A stretch of 64,000 nt of DNA, from positions 310,001 to 374,000 of the forward strand of contig NZ_CP150886.1 in the NCBI RefSeq assembly GCF_038050375.1. Reading direction: 5' to 3'. Shown here piece by piece: positions 27,424 to 36,512 of this stretch; position 1 is the first letter of the stretch; the number at the start of each line of letters is the position of its first letter. The notes under the pieces were generated by a model, which made no database searches, was not told where the DNA came from, and saw nothing but the letters and a program-made list of their open reading frames with translations. Source of the DNA: Okeanomitos corallinicola TIOX110 (GTDB lineage Bacteria > Cyanobacteriota > Cyanobacteriia > Cyanobacteriales > Nostocaceae). The translations under genes and the position numbers were made by a program.

Positions 27424-28308
27424 TTAATTCCACCTTTTTTTCCATTGAGATGTAATTTCTAAAGCTGATGCTTGTTGTTCTTTTTGTCTTCGCATCACTA
27501 TTATTTCAGCAGTATCACTTAATTGAGGATCACGATAAGGAACAGCAGCACGAGTTTGTAAATGTTCTATTTCCGCTGGAGAAAGAGGATAGGTATCTAT
27601 AATTTCTTTCTCTCTATGTTTTGGATATGCGGCTATTGTACCAGGAGTACGTCTACCTACGGGTGTGGTAGAACCTATCACTAACCCAGCATTTACAAGT
27701 GCGGTGCGGACAGAAGCAGCACAGGAATAGGTTGCTAGTAAACCGTTTTCATGTAAACATAAAATTAAATTTTGGATAAATTCTATTGTCCACAATTGTG
27801 GACATTGAGGATGTGAAAAGGGATCAAGAAAAATAGCATCTGCCAAAAAACCAGATTCTCGTACTTTCTGAATTGTTTTTCTTGCATCACCTATTAATAA
27901 TTTGGCTTGGAGGCGATCGCTTTGGTAATTGTGTTTAAAAGCTAGTGCAGTTAAAATTTTTATATACTCGTCATTCCAACCATTAAATATATCTTGATTC
28001 ACCGCAGCTTTCGGGACTTCTGGATTTATTTCTAAACCTATGACTTCAACTAGACAATGAGGATTTTTTTGCCAAATCACCTCTAAAGCTGCCGCAGTAT
28101 TGTATCCTAGACCATAACAAACATCTAAAATTCTGACTTGACCTTGTTTAGCTACTTGCTGTACTTGGGTAGGGATGACAAATTTTTGATAACTTTCTTG
28201 TTTTGCTCCATAATTACTATGAAAAGCTTCATTAAATTCTGAAGAAAAGAAAGTGAAAGAACCATCTTTAGTAGGATGGAGTATCAACTCATTTCTATCT
28301 AATGTCAT
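27424..28308 (-). CDS. MnmD-type tRNA (mnm5s2U34) methyltransferase
   Basis: 294 aa. RILDVCYGLGYNTAAALEVI is the SAM-binding region and LADAIFLDPFSHPQCPQLWT the catalytic DPF-S motif of the MnmC methyltransferase domain (DUF752). There is no C-terminal FAD oxidoreductase domain as in enterobacterial MnmC, so this is the stand-alone MnmD type acting on the wobble uridine of some tRNAs. It follows glmU's start by about 70 bp on the same strand and may be co-transcribed upstream of it. Confidence 0.88.
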   Translation of the reverse strand: MTLDRNELILHPTKDGSFTFFSSEFNEAFHSNYGAKQESYQKFVIPTQVQQVAKQGQVRILDVCYGLGYNTAAALEVIWQKNPHCLVEVIGLEINPEVPKAAVNQDIFNGWNDEYIKILTALAFKHNYQSDRLQAKLLIGDARKTIQKVRESGFLADAIFLDPFSHPQCPQLWTIEFIQNLILCLHENGLLATYSCAASVRTALVNAGLVIGSTTPVGRRTPGTIAAYPKHREKEIIDTYPLSPAEIEHLQTRAAVPYRDPQLSDTAEIIVMRRQKEQQASALEITSQWKKRWN

Positions 28309-28360
28309 TTCTTCCTGTTTCTATTTTAGATCTTTTACCGTTTACTATTAAAATTCAATC

Positions 28361-29179
28361 ATGACTAATCATAAATTTTTTGTTTCTTCTCAATGGCTAT
28401 CTGAACATCTGCATGATTCCCACGTTGTAATTATTGATTGTCGTTTTTCTCTAGCTGATCCACAATTAGGACTTAACCAATATAAAATCAGTCATATTCC
28501 TGGTGCTTATTATTTAGACTTAAATCAAGATTTATCTAGTCCTGTCAAAGAACATGGAGGAAGACATCCATTACCTGATATTAACGATTTAGCTAATAAA
28601 TTAGCAAACATTGGTGTTGATTTCCAAAAAACTTTGGTGGTTGCTTATGACGATTCACGGTTTGCATTTGCATCTCGTTTGTGGTGGTTATTAAATTATT
28701 TAGGACATGATCAAGTAGTTGTTTTAGATGGTGGTTTTGCAGGTTGGCAAAAAGCTGCTTATCCTGTTTCTGATATCATTACTGAGTCAAAAATCGGCAG
28801 TTTTCACCCACAATTAAAACCTGAAAAAGTTGTAGATTTTAATTATGTGAAAAATTCAAAAGACAGTCCAGATATGCTTTTGGTTGATTCTAGAGAAGGC
28901 GATCGCTATCGTGGAGAACGAGAACCCATTGATAAAATTGCCGGTCATATCCCCGGCGCTGTCAACTATCCTTGGACAGAAGTAACTGATAATTCTGGTT
29001 TTTTACTTCCTCAATCAGAACAACTCCAAAGATGGGGAAAAATAGCAGCAAGTAAAGAAATTATAGTCTATTGTGGTTCAGGTGTGACAGCTTGTGTAAA
29101 TCTACTTTCTTTAGCAATAGCTGGAATTTCTACAGGTAAACTTTATGCTGGTAGTTGGAGTGATTGGATAAGTCATTAG
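28361..29179 (+). CDS. Two-domain rhodanese-like sulfurtransferase (SseA/MST type)
   Basis: 272 aa with tandem rhodanese domains. The N-terminal one is structural (VVIIDCRFSLADPQLG), the C-terminal one catalytic with DSREGDRYRGEREPI and the active-site loop YCGSGVTAC. The CGSGVTAC loop is that of 3-mercaptopyruvate sulfurtransferase rather than thiosulfate sulfurtransferase (CRKGVTA). Soluble enzyme of sulfur transfer. It is divergent from mnmD, and a GGGAATA heptamer array follows the stop. Confidence 0.88.
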   Translation: MTNHKFFVSSQWLSEHLHDSHVVIIDCRFSLADPQLGLNQYKISHIPGAYYLDLNQDLSSPVKEHGGRHPLPDINDLANKLANIGVDFQKTLVVAYDDSRFAFASRLWWLLNYLGHDQVVVLDGGFAGWQKAAYPVSDIITESKIGSFHPQLKPEKVVDFNYVKNSKDSPDMLLVDSREGDRYRGEREPIDKIAGHIPGAVNYPWTEVTDNSGFLLPQSEQLQRWGKIAASKEIIVYCGSGVTACVNLLSLAIAGISTGKLYAGSWSDWISH

Positions 29180-29237
29180 TAATAGGGAATAGGGAATAGG
29201 GAATAGGCAATAATAACAAAACTAATGACTCATAAAG

Positions 29238-30611
29238 TTAAAATCTACCAAGTTCAAAACCATAATTGACACTAAAAAACCACCCAGAAAAGTCAATATC
29301 CGGGGTGGTAGAACCACCCAAATTAAACCCACCTTGCAGGTAAACATTACTTGTGTCAGAAGTACGATAATTTAAATGTCCATATATTCTATGAAATTGA
29401 TCTTCTCTTTCCTGTTCAGTAAAATCTGATAAGTTAAACTGGTAATTTAACCCTACTTCTAAAGGCTTTTGTACAGCATAACTCAAAGAAACCCACAGCG
29501 AATTAACTATCCTACTTCTTCTTTCTGGTCTAGAAAAATTGGCACTAAGTTCATAAAAACTATCTAACGTTAACTTATCTGTGAGATTATCTCTTCTCCC
29601 TAAAGATAATCTGACTGAGTCTTCATCTAAAAACCGATCTCCCGCTGCAAAAAAATCGCCATTTCTAGCATAAAACAACCTTTGATTACTAAAGTTTAAT
29701 TCCGCATACATTTCTGGGGAAATTTGTTGATAAATTCCTAAATTAAATCTTAACTGGTTGTAATCAAACTTTGATTGATCAATATAACGAATTAATGAAC
29801 CATCAATTGATCCGTTCAAATAGGTACTAGACGTGATGGGAAAATAAGCTGATGCTAGTGTTAACCCTGTATAAAATAACCCATCTTCAATCTTGTTATC
29901 ATTGCTAGAAAAAATATTACTGCTATGGAAATAACCCGCATAACCCCTTAAATAACCTATCGGTTGAAACTGTTCTGGGGGTTTTTCCTGTGACGGAAAT
30001 GGTAGTTCTTCTGCTGGCCTAGGCCTTACCCTTAATCTCAATTCCTGTTCTTCGTTAGGATCTAAGGGAGGTTGTTCTTCTTCTGATACTTGCTGTGTCA
30101 GTTTTTGTAAGTTCTCGGAACTCTCTACTATATTTGTTGGTTCATCCAGCAACTGCGCTGCTGATTGAGAAACTAATGGATAAATTTCACCCGGATGAGC
30201 TTTAACCTTAGCTATGTTAGTATTGTTTTGAGTGTTATTAAATGCTTCTGTTTCCTCTTTGTCAATTTTATGAATGAGAGGTTCTAAATGGCTAGGTAAT
30301 TCTAAGTATACTAATTCCGGTTGAGGGTTATTCTTGGATGTTTTTTGTACTACTTTGTTCGTAACAGAGGATTCACGTAAGTGAGTATTTTTTGACTCAC
30401 TATTTTGAGTAGTAGATTTTGTTAAAGTCAAATAAATGAGATTAAGACTTGAATCTTCTTGCGAAATTTTTGCATCTGGTGTATTTGCTAAAGAAGGTTT
30501 GATTTCTCTGTAACACCATTGGCCAGTGCTGGAAATTAACAAAATCAGTGTCAACCAAAACTCTTTTTTTATTTTGGCTTGTATGTATGATGATTTTAAT
30601 TGCATTAGCAA
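29238..30611 (-). CDS. Probable outer-membrane beta-barrel protein
   Basis: 457 aa. A hydrophobic signal-like segment (FWLTLILLISSTGQWCY) is followed by about 210 residues of low-complexity linker rich in Gln, Glu, Asn and Pro (for example EEEQPPLDPNEEQELRLRVR). The last 220 residues show alternating beta-strand patterns (YLNGSIDGSLIRY, YAELNFSNQRLFY, FFSVNYGFELGRF) and end in a terminal Phe, the typical outer-membrane insertion signal. No enzyme motif is seen. It is divergent from the FecR-domain gene, so the two may work together at the cell surface. Confidence 0.6.
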   Translation of the reverse strand: MLMQLKSSYIQAKIKKEFWLTLILLISSTGQWCYREIKPSLANTPDAKISQEDSSLNLIYLTLTKSTTQNSESKNTHLRESSVTNKVVQKTSKNNPQPELVYLELPSHLEPLIHKIDKEETEAFNNTQNNTNIAKVKAHPGEIYPLVSQSAAQLLDEPTNIVESSENLQKLTQQVSEEEQPPLDPNEEQELRLRVRPRPAEELPFPSQEKPPEQFQPIGYLRGYAGYFHSSNIFSSNDNKIEDGLFYTGLTLASAYFPITSSTYLNGSIDGSLIRYIDQSKFDYNQLRFNLGIYQQISPEMYAELNFSNQRLFYARNGDFFAAGDRFLDEDSVRLSLGRRDNLTDKLTLDSFYELSANFSRPERRSRIVNSLWVSLSYAVQKPLEVGLNYQFNLSDFTEQEREDQFHRIYGHLNYRTSDTSNVYLQGGFNLGGSTTPDIDFSGWFFSVNYGFELGRF

Positions 30612-30838
30612 AAGTTAGATATTGGTAAGAAAAAATATTGTAATTGATTTAATCCTATACAAAGTTTATACTAATATTTGCGTTCATCACATAGAGTTTA
30701 CCAAGAAATCAGTAAGTCTGACTATATATTAAATCATTATGTAAGCCTACTATAACTATAGGGAAATAATAAGTATTACATTACAATTCACCGAATTATT
30801 ACGATATATAACAATTTCTTTCAAGGAATTCACCAAAT

Positions 30839-32320
30839 ATGTTAACTAAATTTTTACAATCTGTAGTTCTGGGTTTGTGCGTAGTCACCTTATTCCCAGT
30901 ATCAAATAGAGCAAATGCTGTTACCCCACTGACAAAAGCAGAAATTCAAGAAATTCGCAATATTGTCCAATTCATCCCTAAAAATAACTCTCAAATCAGA
31001 CCTGCACGTAAGTCACAAACCATCACTCCTGGAGATGGTATATCTACTGGTCGTTCTTCCCTAGCAGACTTACGCTTTAATGATGGTTCTGTAGCCAGGG
31101 TAGGAGAACAAGCAGTATTTCAATTTCTGCCACAGACACGTAATTTCACACTAACCAACGGAACAGTTTTATTACTGATTCCACCAGGAAGGGGACAAAC
31201 AAATATTAAAACCCCAAATGCAGCAGCAGCAATTCGTGGTTCAGCTTTATTTGTTAAACATAACTCTGAATCCAACACAACGATCATAGGTGCGCTTACA
31301 AATAGCGGTATTCAAGTTGCCAACCAGGAGGCTTCCCAGGAACTTACTTTGAAAGCAGGACAATTAATGGTTGTTGTGGAAGGTAAGTTTCAAGGATTAT
31401 ATGATTTTGACCTGAGAACTTTTTATCAACAGAGTAGCTTAGTTAAGGGTTTAAATTTGAATAGGCAAAATTCTTTACCTACTTCAGATCCTTCAATAGC
31501 AAGTGTTCAAGCGGAAACTACGGAAGCTTTAGAAACCCAATTACCTATTCTGGGTGAAGGTACAATTGAAAATCCATCTTTTTTGAGTGAAGATTTTAAC
31601 CCAACTGCTTCTGCTAACCCATCCAACAATAACTCCAATTCTAGAAATAACGGTAGAAATAACTCTAACAATACATCTAATAATAGAGATTTTGGACGAT
31701 CTCAAAGACTAATAAATGGTCGTGGTGGCAACAATTTCCGAGGTAATTCTCCTGGGGGTAATTTTGGCCGACCACTGGATGTTTTGATTAGGACTGGTGA
31801 AGTCATCCGCGAAAATCGGCAACGGAATAATTCCAATCAAGGGCAGGGTAATCAAGGACAGGGTAATCAAGGTCAAGGTAATCAAGGACAGGGTAATCAA
31901 GGTCAAGGTAATCAAGGACAGGGTAATCAAGGACAGGGTAATCAAGGACAGGGTAATCAAGGACAGGGTAATCAAGGACAGGGTAATCAAGGTCAAGGTA
32001 ATCAAGGGCAGGGTAATCAAGGTCAAGGCAACCAAGGTCAAGGTAATCAAGGGCAGGGTAATCAAGGTCAAGGTAATCAAGGTCAAGGTAATCAAGGGCA
32101 GGGTAATCAAGGTCAAGGCAACCAAGGTCAAGGTAATCAAGGTCAAGGTAATCAAGGGCAGGGTAATCAAGGTCAAGGCAACCAAGGTCAAGGTAATCAA
32201 GGGCAGGGTAATCAAGGTCAAGGCAACCAAGGTCAAGGTAATCAAGGGCAGGGTAATCAAGGTCAAGGCAACCAAGGTCAAGGTAATCAAGGGCAGGGTA
32301 ATCAAGGTAATAATCCCTAA
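30839..32320 (+). CDS. FecR-domain secreted protein with 31 GQGNQ repeats
   Basis: 493 aa. A signal peptide (VVLGLCVVTLFPVSNRANA) is followed by a FecR-like domain at about 60-190 (GDGISTGRSSLADLRFNDGS, NIKTPNAAAAIRGSALFV). An Asn-rich linker (about 250-330) leads to residues 335-489, which are 31 uninterrupted copies of Gly-Gln-Gly-Asn-Gln, then GNNP and stop. The FecR domain in cyanobacteria is usually not linked to iron signalling. The repeat tail is probably extended and hydrophilic, suited to a matrix or surface role; this is inference. It is divergent from an outer-membrane barrel gene. Confidence 0.82.
   Translation: MLTKFLQSVVLGLCVVTLFPVSNRANAVTPLTKAEIQEIRNIVQFIPKNNSQIRPARKSQTITPGDGISTGRSSLADLRFNDGSVARVGEQAVFQFLPQTRNFTLTNGTVLLLIPPGRGQTNIKTPNAAAAIRGSALFVKHNSESNTTIIGALTNSGIQVANQEASQELTLKAGQLMVVVEGKFQGLYDFDLRTFYQQSSLVKGLNLNRQNSLPTSDPSIASVQAETTEALETQLPILGEGTIENPSFLSEDFNPTASANPSNNNSNSRNNGRNNSNNTSNNRDFGRSQRLINGRGGNNFRGNSPGGNFGRPLDVLIRTGEVIRENRQRNNSNQGQGNQGQGNQGQGNQGQGNQGQGNQGQGNQGQGNQGQGNQGQGNQGQGNQGQGNQGQGNQGQGNQGQGNQGQGNQGQGNQGQGNQGQGNQGQGNQGQGNQGQGNQGQGNQGQGNQGQGNQGQGNQGQGNQGQGNQGQGNQGQGNQGQGNQGQGNQGNNP
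31841..32305 (+). repeat. 31 tandem 15-bp units encoding GQGNQ
   Basis: 465 bp made of four synonymous unit types: A GGGCAGGGTAATCAA, B GGACAGGGTAATCAA, C GGTCAAGGTAATCAA, D GGTCAAGGCAACCAA. The order is ABCBCBBBBBC ADC ACC ADCC ADC ADC ADC A, so the second half is a 45-bp higher-order repeat. Every unit difference is silent. Confidence 0.98.
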
Positions 32321-32406
32321 TTTTGTAGAAAAAACTTTGGGAGCGATCGCTTGTTAACCGTAAAATGGATTCATAATTACGGAAATAGAGATTATCAATA
32401 ATTATT

Positions 32407-33054
32407 TTGAATTCATTTATCTATCTGCACGGCTTTGCATCTAGCCCTAAATCAAATAAGGCTCAAGATATAGGCAATCGCTTTGCCCAAATTCAGATTC
32501 CATTAACAATTCCTGACCTCAATGCTGGGGATTTTTCCCATCTCACAATTAGCCGTCAATTACATCAAGTTAAATCTGAATTTCCTGATCCATCTGTCCC
32601 TGTAACGCTTATAGGTTCGAGTTTAGGTGGCTTAACATCTGCTCATTTAGGAGAAAAATATTTACAAGTACAACGCTTAGTTCTACTAGCCCCTGCCTTT
32701 GGCTTTTTATCCCATTGGTTGTCCAAGTTAGGAACAGACAAAATACAACGTTGGCAACAAGAAAAATATCTGTCGGTATATCACTATGGAGAAGGACGAG
32801 AATTACCTTTAAGTTATGATTTCATAACTGATGCTGCTCAATATCAAGAACACTTATTAAAACGTTCTATTCCTACACTGATTCTGCATGGTAAAAAAGA
32901 TGAAGTAATCCCTATTCAAGCTAGTCGGGAATTTAAGCGATCGCGTTCTTGGGTAGAATTAATAGAACTAGATAGTGATCACGCCTTAACAAACGTCACT
33001 GATGAAATTTGGCCAGCTATTTATGCTTTTTGTCAATTGGGAAATAACAACTAA
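32407..33054 (+). CDS. YqiA/YcfP-like alpha/beta hydrolase
   Basis: 215 aa. The N-terminus FIYLHGFASSPKSNKAQDI, nucleophile elbow IGSSLGGLTS, acid region HGKKDEVIP and catalytic His in DSDHALT are those of YqiA/UPF0227-like esterases. The only start that gives the family N-terminus is TTG at 32407 (NSFIYLHGF), with no strong ribosome site. It lies 13 bp upstream of hisC, probably in one transcript. Confidence 0.85.
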   Translation: MNSFIYLHGFASSPKSNKAQDIGNRFAQIQIPLTIPDLNAGDFSHLTISRQLHQVKSEFPDPSVPVTLIGSSLGGLTSAHLGEKYLQVQRLVLLAPAFGFLSHWLSKLGTDKIQRWQQEKYLSVYHYGEGRELPLSYDFITDAAQYQEHLLKRSIPTLILHGKKDEVIPIQASREFKRSRSWVELIELDSDHALTNVTDEIWPAIYAFCQLGNNN

Positions 33055-33067
33055 CAACTAACAAATT

Positions 33068-34213
33068 ATGCTTCCCTTTATTCGATCTGATTTAGCCAAA
33101 CTTACAGCTTACAAAGCTCACCCCAGTAGTAATACAGCCGAACCAGTTGCCATAGAATTTGACAGGCTAGATACCAATGAAAGTCCCTACGATTTACCAT
33201 CAGATATCAAAGAAAAACTAGGGTGGAATTTTCAACAAATCATTGAAAGCAATCGTTATCCTGATGGTGGACACCAAATACTCAAAGAGGCGATCGCCAC
33301 CTATGTAAACGAATCCGCAAACCTTTCATCATCCACTTTTACTGATGCGAATATTTCCGTTGGTAATGGTTCAGATGAATTAATTCGTTCTTTATTAATT
33401 GCCACTTGTTTAAAGGGAGAAGGTTCTATTTTAGTTGCCAATCCCACCTTTTCAATGTATGGGATTTTGGCACAAACTTTAGGTATTCCTGTGGTAAGCG
33501 TAGGTAGAAATGAAGACAATTTTGAAATAGACTTAAAAGCCGCACAAACAGCGATCGCAGAAACTCAAAATCCGCCCATTCGTGTAGTTTTTGTTGTACA
33601 TCCCAATTCCCCCACAGCTAATAATTTAACAACAGCAGAAATCGCATGGTTAAAAAGTCTACCAGAAGAAATTTTAGTAGTTATTGACGAAGCTTACTTT
33701 GAATTTAGTCAGACTACTTTAGTAGGAGAATTAGCACAACATTCCAACTGGATAGTATTGCGGACTTTTTCCAAAGCTTTTCGGTTAGCAGCAATGCGAG
33801 TAGGTTATTGTATAGCTCATCCAGATGCGATCGCTATCTTAGAAAAAGTACGTCTTCCCTATAACTTACCCAGTTTCTCTTTAACATCTGCTATATTTGC
33901 CCTAGAAAATCGTCAAGTTCTACTCAGTTCTATTGCTGAAACTTTGAGCGAAAGGCAAAAAATTATTACTGAATTATCCACACATCCAGCATTAGCAATT
34001 ACAACCAGTGATACCAACTTTATTTATCTACGCCTGAAAGCAAATGGATCTCAATTAACAGATACAATATTGCAAAATCTAAACCAAACACTCAGAAATC
34101 AAGGCACCTTAGTAAGATTACTACCAGGAGCATTGAGAATTACTGTGGGTACACCCCAAGAAAATGCCCGTACTCTTGAGAGAATACAAAACGCTTTAAA
34201 ACAAGCAAAATAA
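33068..34213 (+). CDS. hisC: Histidinol-phosphate aminotransferase
   Basis: 381 aa PLP-dependent fold-type I aminotransferase of histidine synthesis. [15 protein letters not shown] is the HisC N-terminal signature, followed by [11 protein letters not shown] (PLP phosphate region), [19 protein letters not shown] and [17 protein letters not shown] with the PLP-binding Lys. Some cyanobacteria have two copies and paralogues can act on other amino acids; I see nothing against the histidine role. Confidence 0.92.
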   Translation: MLPFIRSDLAKLTAYKAHPSSNTAEPVAIEFDRLDTNESPYDLPSDIKEKLGWNFQQIIESNRYPDGGHQILKEAIATYVNESANLSSSTFTDANISVGNGSDELIRSLLIATCLKGEGSILVANPTFSMYGILAQTLGIPVVSVGRNEDNFEIDLKAAQTAIAETQNPPIRVVFVVHPNSPTANNLTTAEIAWLKSLPEEILVVIDEAYFEFSQTTLVGELAQHSNWIVLRTFSKAFRLAAMRVGYCIAHPDAIAILEKVRLPYNLPSFSLTSAIFALENRQVLLSSIAETLSERQKIITELSTHPALAITTSDTNFIYLRLKANGSQLTDTILQNLNQTLRNQGTLVRLLPGALRITVGTPQENARTLERIQNALKQAK

Positions 34214-34226
34214 AACCAGCAAAAAA

Positions 34227-34787
34227 TTAACATTCATCATCAAAATAGTCTTCGAGATCACCACCTAAACGCCTCACCGTTGCTACTGTTTGTGGTAATA
34301 CACCCACTAACATAGCAAAAGCATCATCCGGCAAAGCAGCAACCACTTCTGCCGGAAAATACTGTTCAAACTGTTCCAGAATTTTTTGGACTCTTTGCAC
34401 AGGAACAGAATTTTCAGTAATTTGTTTAACCAAGCGAACCCATTGTCTCCTGATCAGGTAAGCCTTTTGACGATCTTCATGAGATTGAGGATCTAACAAA
34501 GAGAGATTACCAATAGGGATCACAAATTGACAGTCGGTATCATAATCACCACCGACAATTGCCCCTGGCCCTGCAAATTCGGCGTGATATCGTTTAAATA
34601 CTAATAAACCATTACGCCTACGGCTATTGACTACCAAAACTTTTCTGCTATGTAAAGATGCTAGAATATCAAGCTTATGCGATTGTTGATTTCCATCTCG
34701 CATGGTGGGTTTGTCCAGGAAACTCGTTTCAGAGCAATAAGCGGATACCATAGCAGTTTGATAGCATCGGCGTTGTTTGCTATCCAT
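34227..34787 (-). CDS. Unknown conserved-looking protein
   Basis: 186 aa that I do not recognise. No signal peptide or membrane segment. The N-terminal third is basic and Ser/Arg-rich (LASLHSRKVLVVNSRRRNG), the middle has RYHAEFAGPGAIVGGDYDTD, and the C-terminus a short helical domain (QILEQFEQYF-like, then LPQTVATVRRLGGDLEDYFD) ending in an acidic tail with Cys. Codon use and composition resemble the neighbours, so it looks like a real soluble protein. It converges on hisC. Confidence 0.65.
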   Translation of the reverse strand: MDSKQRRCYQTAMVSAYCSETSFLDKPTMRDGNQQSHKLDILASLHSRKVLVVNSRRRNGLLVFKRYHAEFAGPGAIVGGDYDTDCQFVIPIGNLSLLDPQSHEDRQKAYLIRRQWVRLVKQITENSVPVQRVQKILEQFEQYFPAEVVAALPDDAFAMLVGVLPQTVATVRRLGGDLEDYFDDEC

Positions 34788-35133
34788 GTATTTTTAAACT
34801 TTTAGTAAAGTTAGGATTATGCACTTTAAAACGTCAACTAACTAGCAGTTTAATCAAATGAAATTACTTAGTCTTCCTTATTTGATGTATAAGAATTGCT
34901 GGCGAATCCTAATTTAAGCTAAATTGATGACTAGCAAAGTGTTGTTACAAAATTAATAATAGTATTCTAGGGTATAACAACTAATTTGTCTCTCAAATTT
35001 AGGTACATTTGTTAAACTTTTAATAAAGTTTTCAGTTTGTAATGCAAAATAAATCTGGTCTTCATTCAGAAAATACATTACCACTCTAGATATAAATGAC
35101 ACATAGAAATGATGCACTTGCAGCAGAATTTTC
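34788..35133. other. Gene-free interval, 346 bp
   Basis: AT-rich spacer upstream of the unknown protein gene and downstream of the acetyltransferase gene. Apart from a weak match to the dispersed GGACTTATGCACTGT repeat near 34811-34829, I see nothing definite in it. Confidence 0.5.
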
Positions 35134-35763
35134 TTATCTATCCCTCACCATGCCTGGATATTTACTGATATGTTTGTGTAAAAAGATTTGCCGTGATGTG
35201 TGGAAAAAAAAGCCATCCCAATGAGATTCAACTTTCTGCGCCTGATAACCCATTTTGAAATACAACTGCCTAGCTTGATGATTGTTTTCTAAAACATGGA
35301 GATATAAATCTTCAAATCCCCAATTTTGGCAAACTCGTTCACAACTCGTCAATAAACTGGATGCTAGACCATGTCTACGGTATTTCGGGTGAACAGCTAA
35401 GTTAGACAAATATGGGAAGCATTTACGAACATTTACCCAACCATCACTAAAACGTAAGCTAATTTCTACAGTTCCCAGGACTTGATTATTTCCGTGCATA
35501 GTTGTATCTATAGCTACTAAACAAATTTGATGTGATGTCATAGAAGCTAGACGATATCTCAAGTCTTCATAAATACCCAAGCGGAACAATGGGAAAACCA
35601 ATCCCCATAAACCCTTTTGAGAGTGGAAACTTTCAGTAATTATTTGGGCAATACCGGGTAAATCAGCAGATGTAGCCGCACGTATTTGAAATTGACATGA
35701 ATGAGAAATGCTTGCATCTGTGACTGACTGTTGATGATGTGGGCGAGAAAACCAGGGTTTCAA
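35134..35763 (-). CDS. GNAT-family N-acetyltransferase
   Basis: 209 aa. The acetyl-CoA-binding motif A is LSNLAVHPKYRRHGLASSLL (R/Q-x-x-G-x-A form), followed by CERVCQNWGFEDLYLHVLEN and NHQARQLYFKMGYQ, the typical motif B with Asn and Tyr. The substrate is unknown; the fold also covers ribosomal-protein and small-molecule acetyltransferases. It stands alone in spacer DNA on both sides. Confidence 0.9.
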   Translation of the reverse strand: MKPWFSRPHHQQSVTDASISHSCQFQIRAATSADLPGIAQIITESFHSQKGLWGLVFPLFRLGIYEDLRYRLASMTSHQICLVAIDTTMHGNNQVLGTVEISLRFSDGWVNVRKCFPYLSNLAVHPKYRRHGLASSLLTSCERVCQNWGFEDLYLHVLENNHQARQLYFKMGYQAQKVESHWDGFFFHTSRQIFLHKHISKYPGMVRDR

Positions 35764-36512
35764 AGCTAGTTGAGAATTATGTGAATTTAATGAAGTTTAC
35801 TTAAATGTCTATATACTGTCGTCTAACTTAGATTTATGATTCATCCTTAACAGTGATATAAAAGGGTATGAATTAAAAAAAGCCATAAAATCAAGATAGC
35901 ATTGCAAATATTTAGATACGTCAACTGTGAAGTTTATTATACTTTTGCGAAGAATTTTCGGGTAGTGAAATGGCGAGGATTGACGGAATGATTTATTTAC
36001 TGCTATCTTCCCCAATATTTTAGTTATGATGATGAAACTAGCAAGATATACTTGTTTGATAGTATACTTTGTCTAGCCAAGCTAAGATTTTGTGTGATAT
36101 TCATGACTCTAGCATAACTACTATTCAGAAAATTGACCTACAAGTGTTAGTATTACGGCTGGAATGAGAAAAATCAAGATACAACCTCACGATCATCTCT
36201 CATACACAAAAGAAACTCGTATGTAGCAATCAAAACTCATAAAAGGAGGTGACAAACAATTTTGTTAATACAAAACAACGTCATTAATCACAACAAAACC
36301 AACTCAATTCAACAGTTACAGGAAAACCCCAAACAGTTTTTGCAGTAGTTATTAATTGACTTTAATTACTTTGACTAGACACCTTTATATTTAGCCGTCA
36401 TGTGGCCCAACAGTTTATTGGTCGAAATGCTCAAAACCTGCATGATTCAGAAGCATCCTTATATGAGTAGATTATTCTTTACCCGATTGCCGTTGCAGCA
36501 GGAAAGCGGTGC
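35764..36512. other. Long leader region upstream of cyaC, 749 bp
   Basis: No gene of recognisable family. It holds a 28-codon frame with a strong ribosome binding site (36262-36348, listed separately). The rest is AT-rich; a 68-codon minus-strand frame (35809-36015) has no features of a real protein. It is probably the promoter and leader region of cyaC. Confidence 0.5.
36262..36348 (+). CDS. Possible 28-codon leader peptide upstream of cyaC
   Basis: TTG at 36262 follows AAAAGGAGGTGA (36241-36252) at a spacing of 9 bases, the best ribosome site in the window. It opens a frame to TAG at 36346-36348. The product is rich in Asn and Gln (it contains TNSIQQLQENPKQFLQ) and I recognise no family. 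It ends 164 bp before the cyaC start. It may be a leader, the 5' end of a decayed gene, or chance. Confidence 0.3.
   Translation: MLIQNNVINHNKTNSIQQLQENPKQFLQ

Noticed and set aside
31709-32357. Open frames on the minus strand (198 codons) and in a second plus frame (186 codons) through the GQGNQ tract
   Set aside because: The 15-bp period keeps every frame stop-free. The products are pure repeat (LITLTLVAL or KVIKGRVIKV), and the FecR frame with signal peptide explains the region.
35809-36015. 68-codon minus-strand frame upstream of cyaC
   Set aside because: No recognisable motif, no ribosome site and atypical composition.
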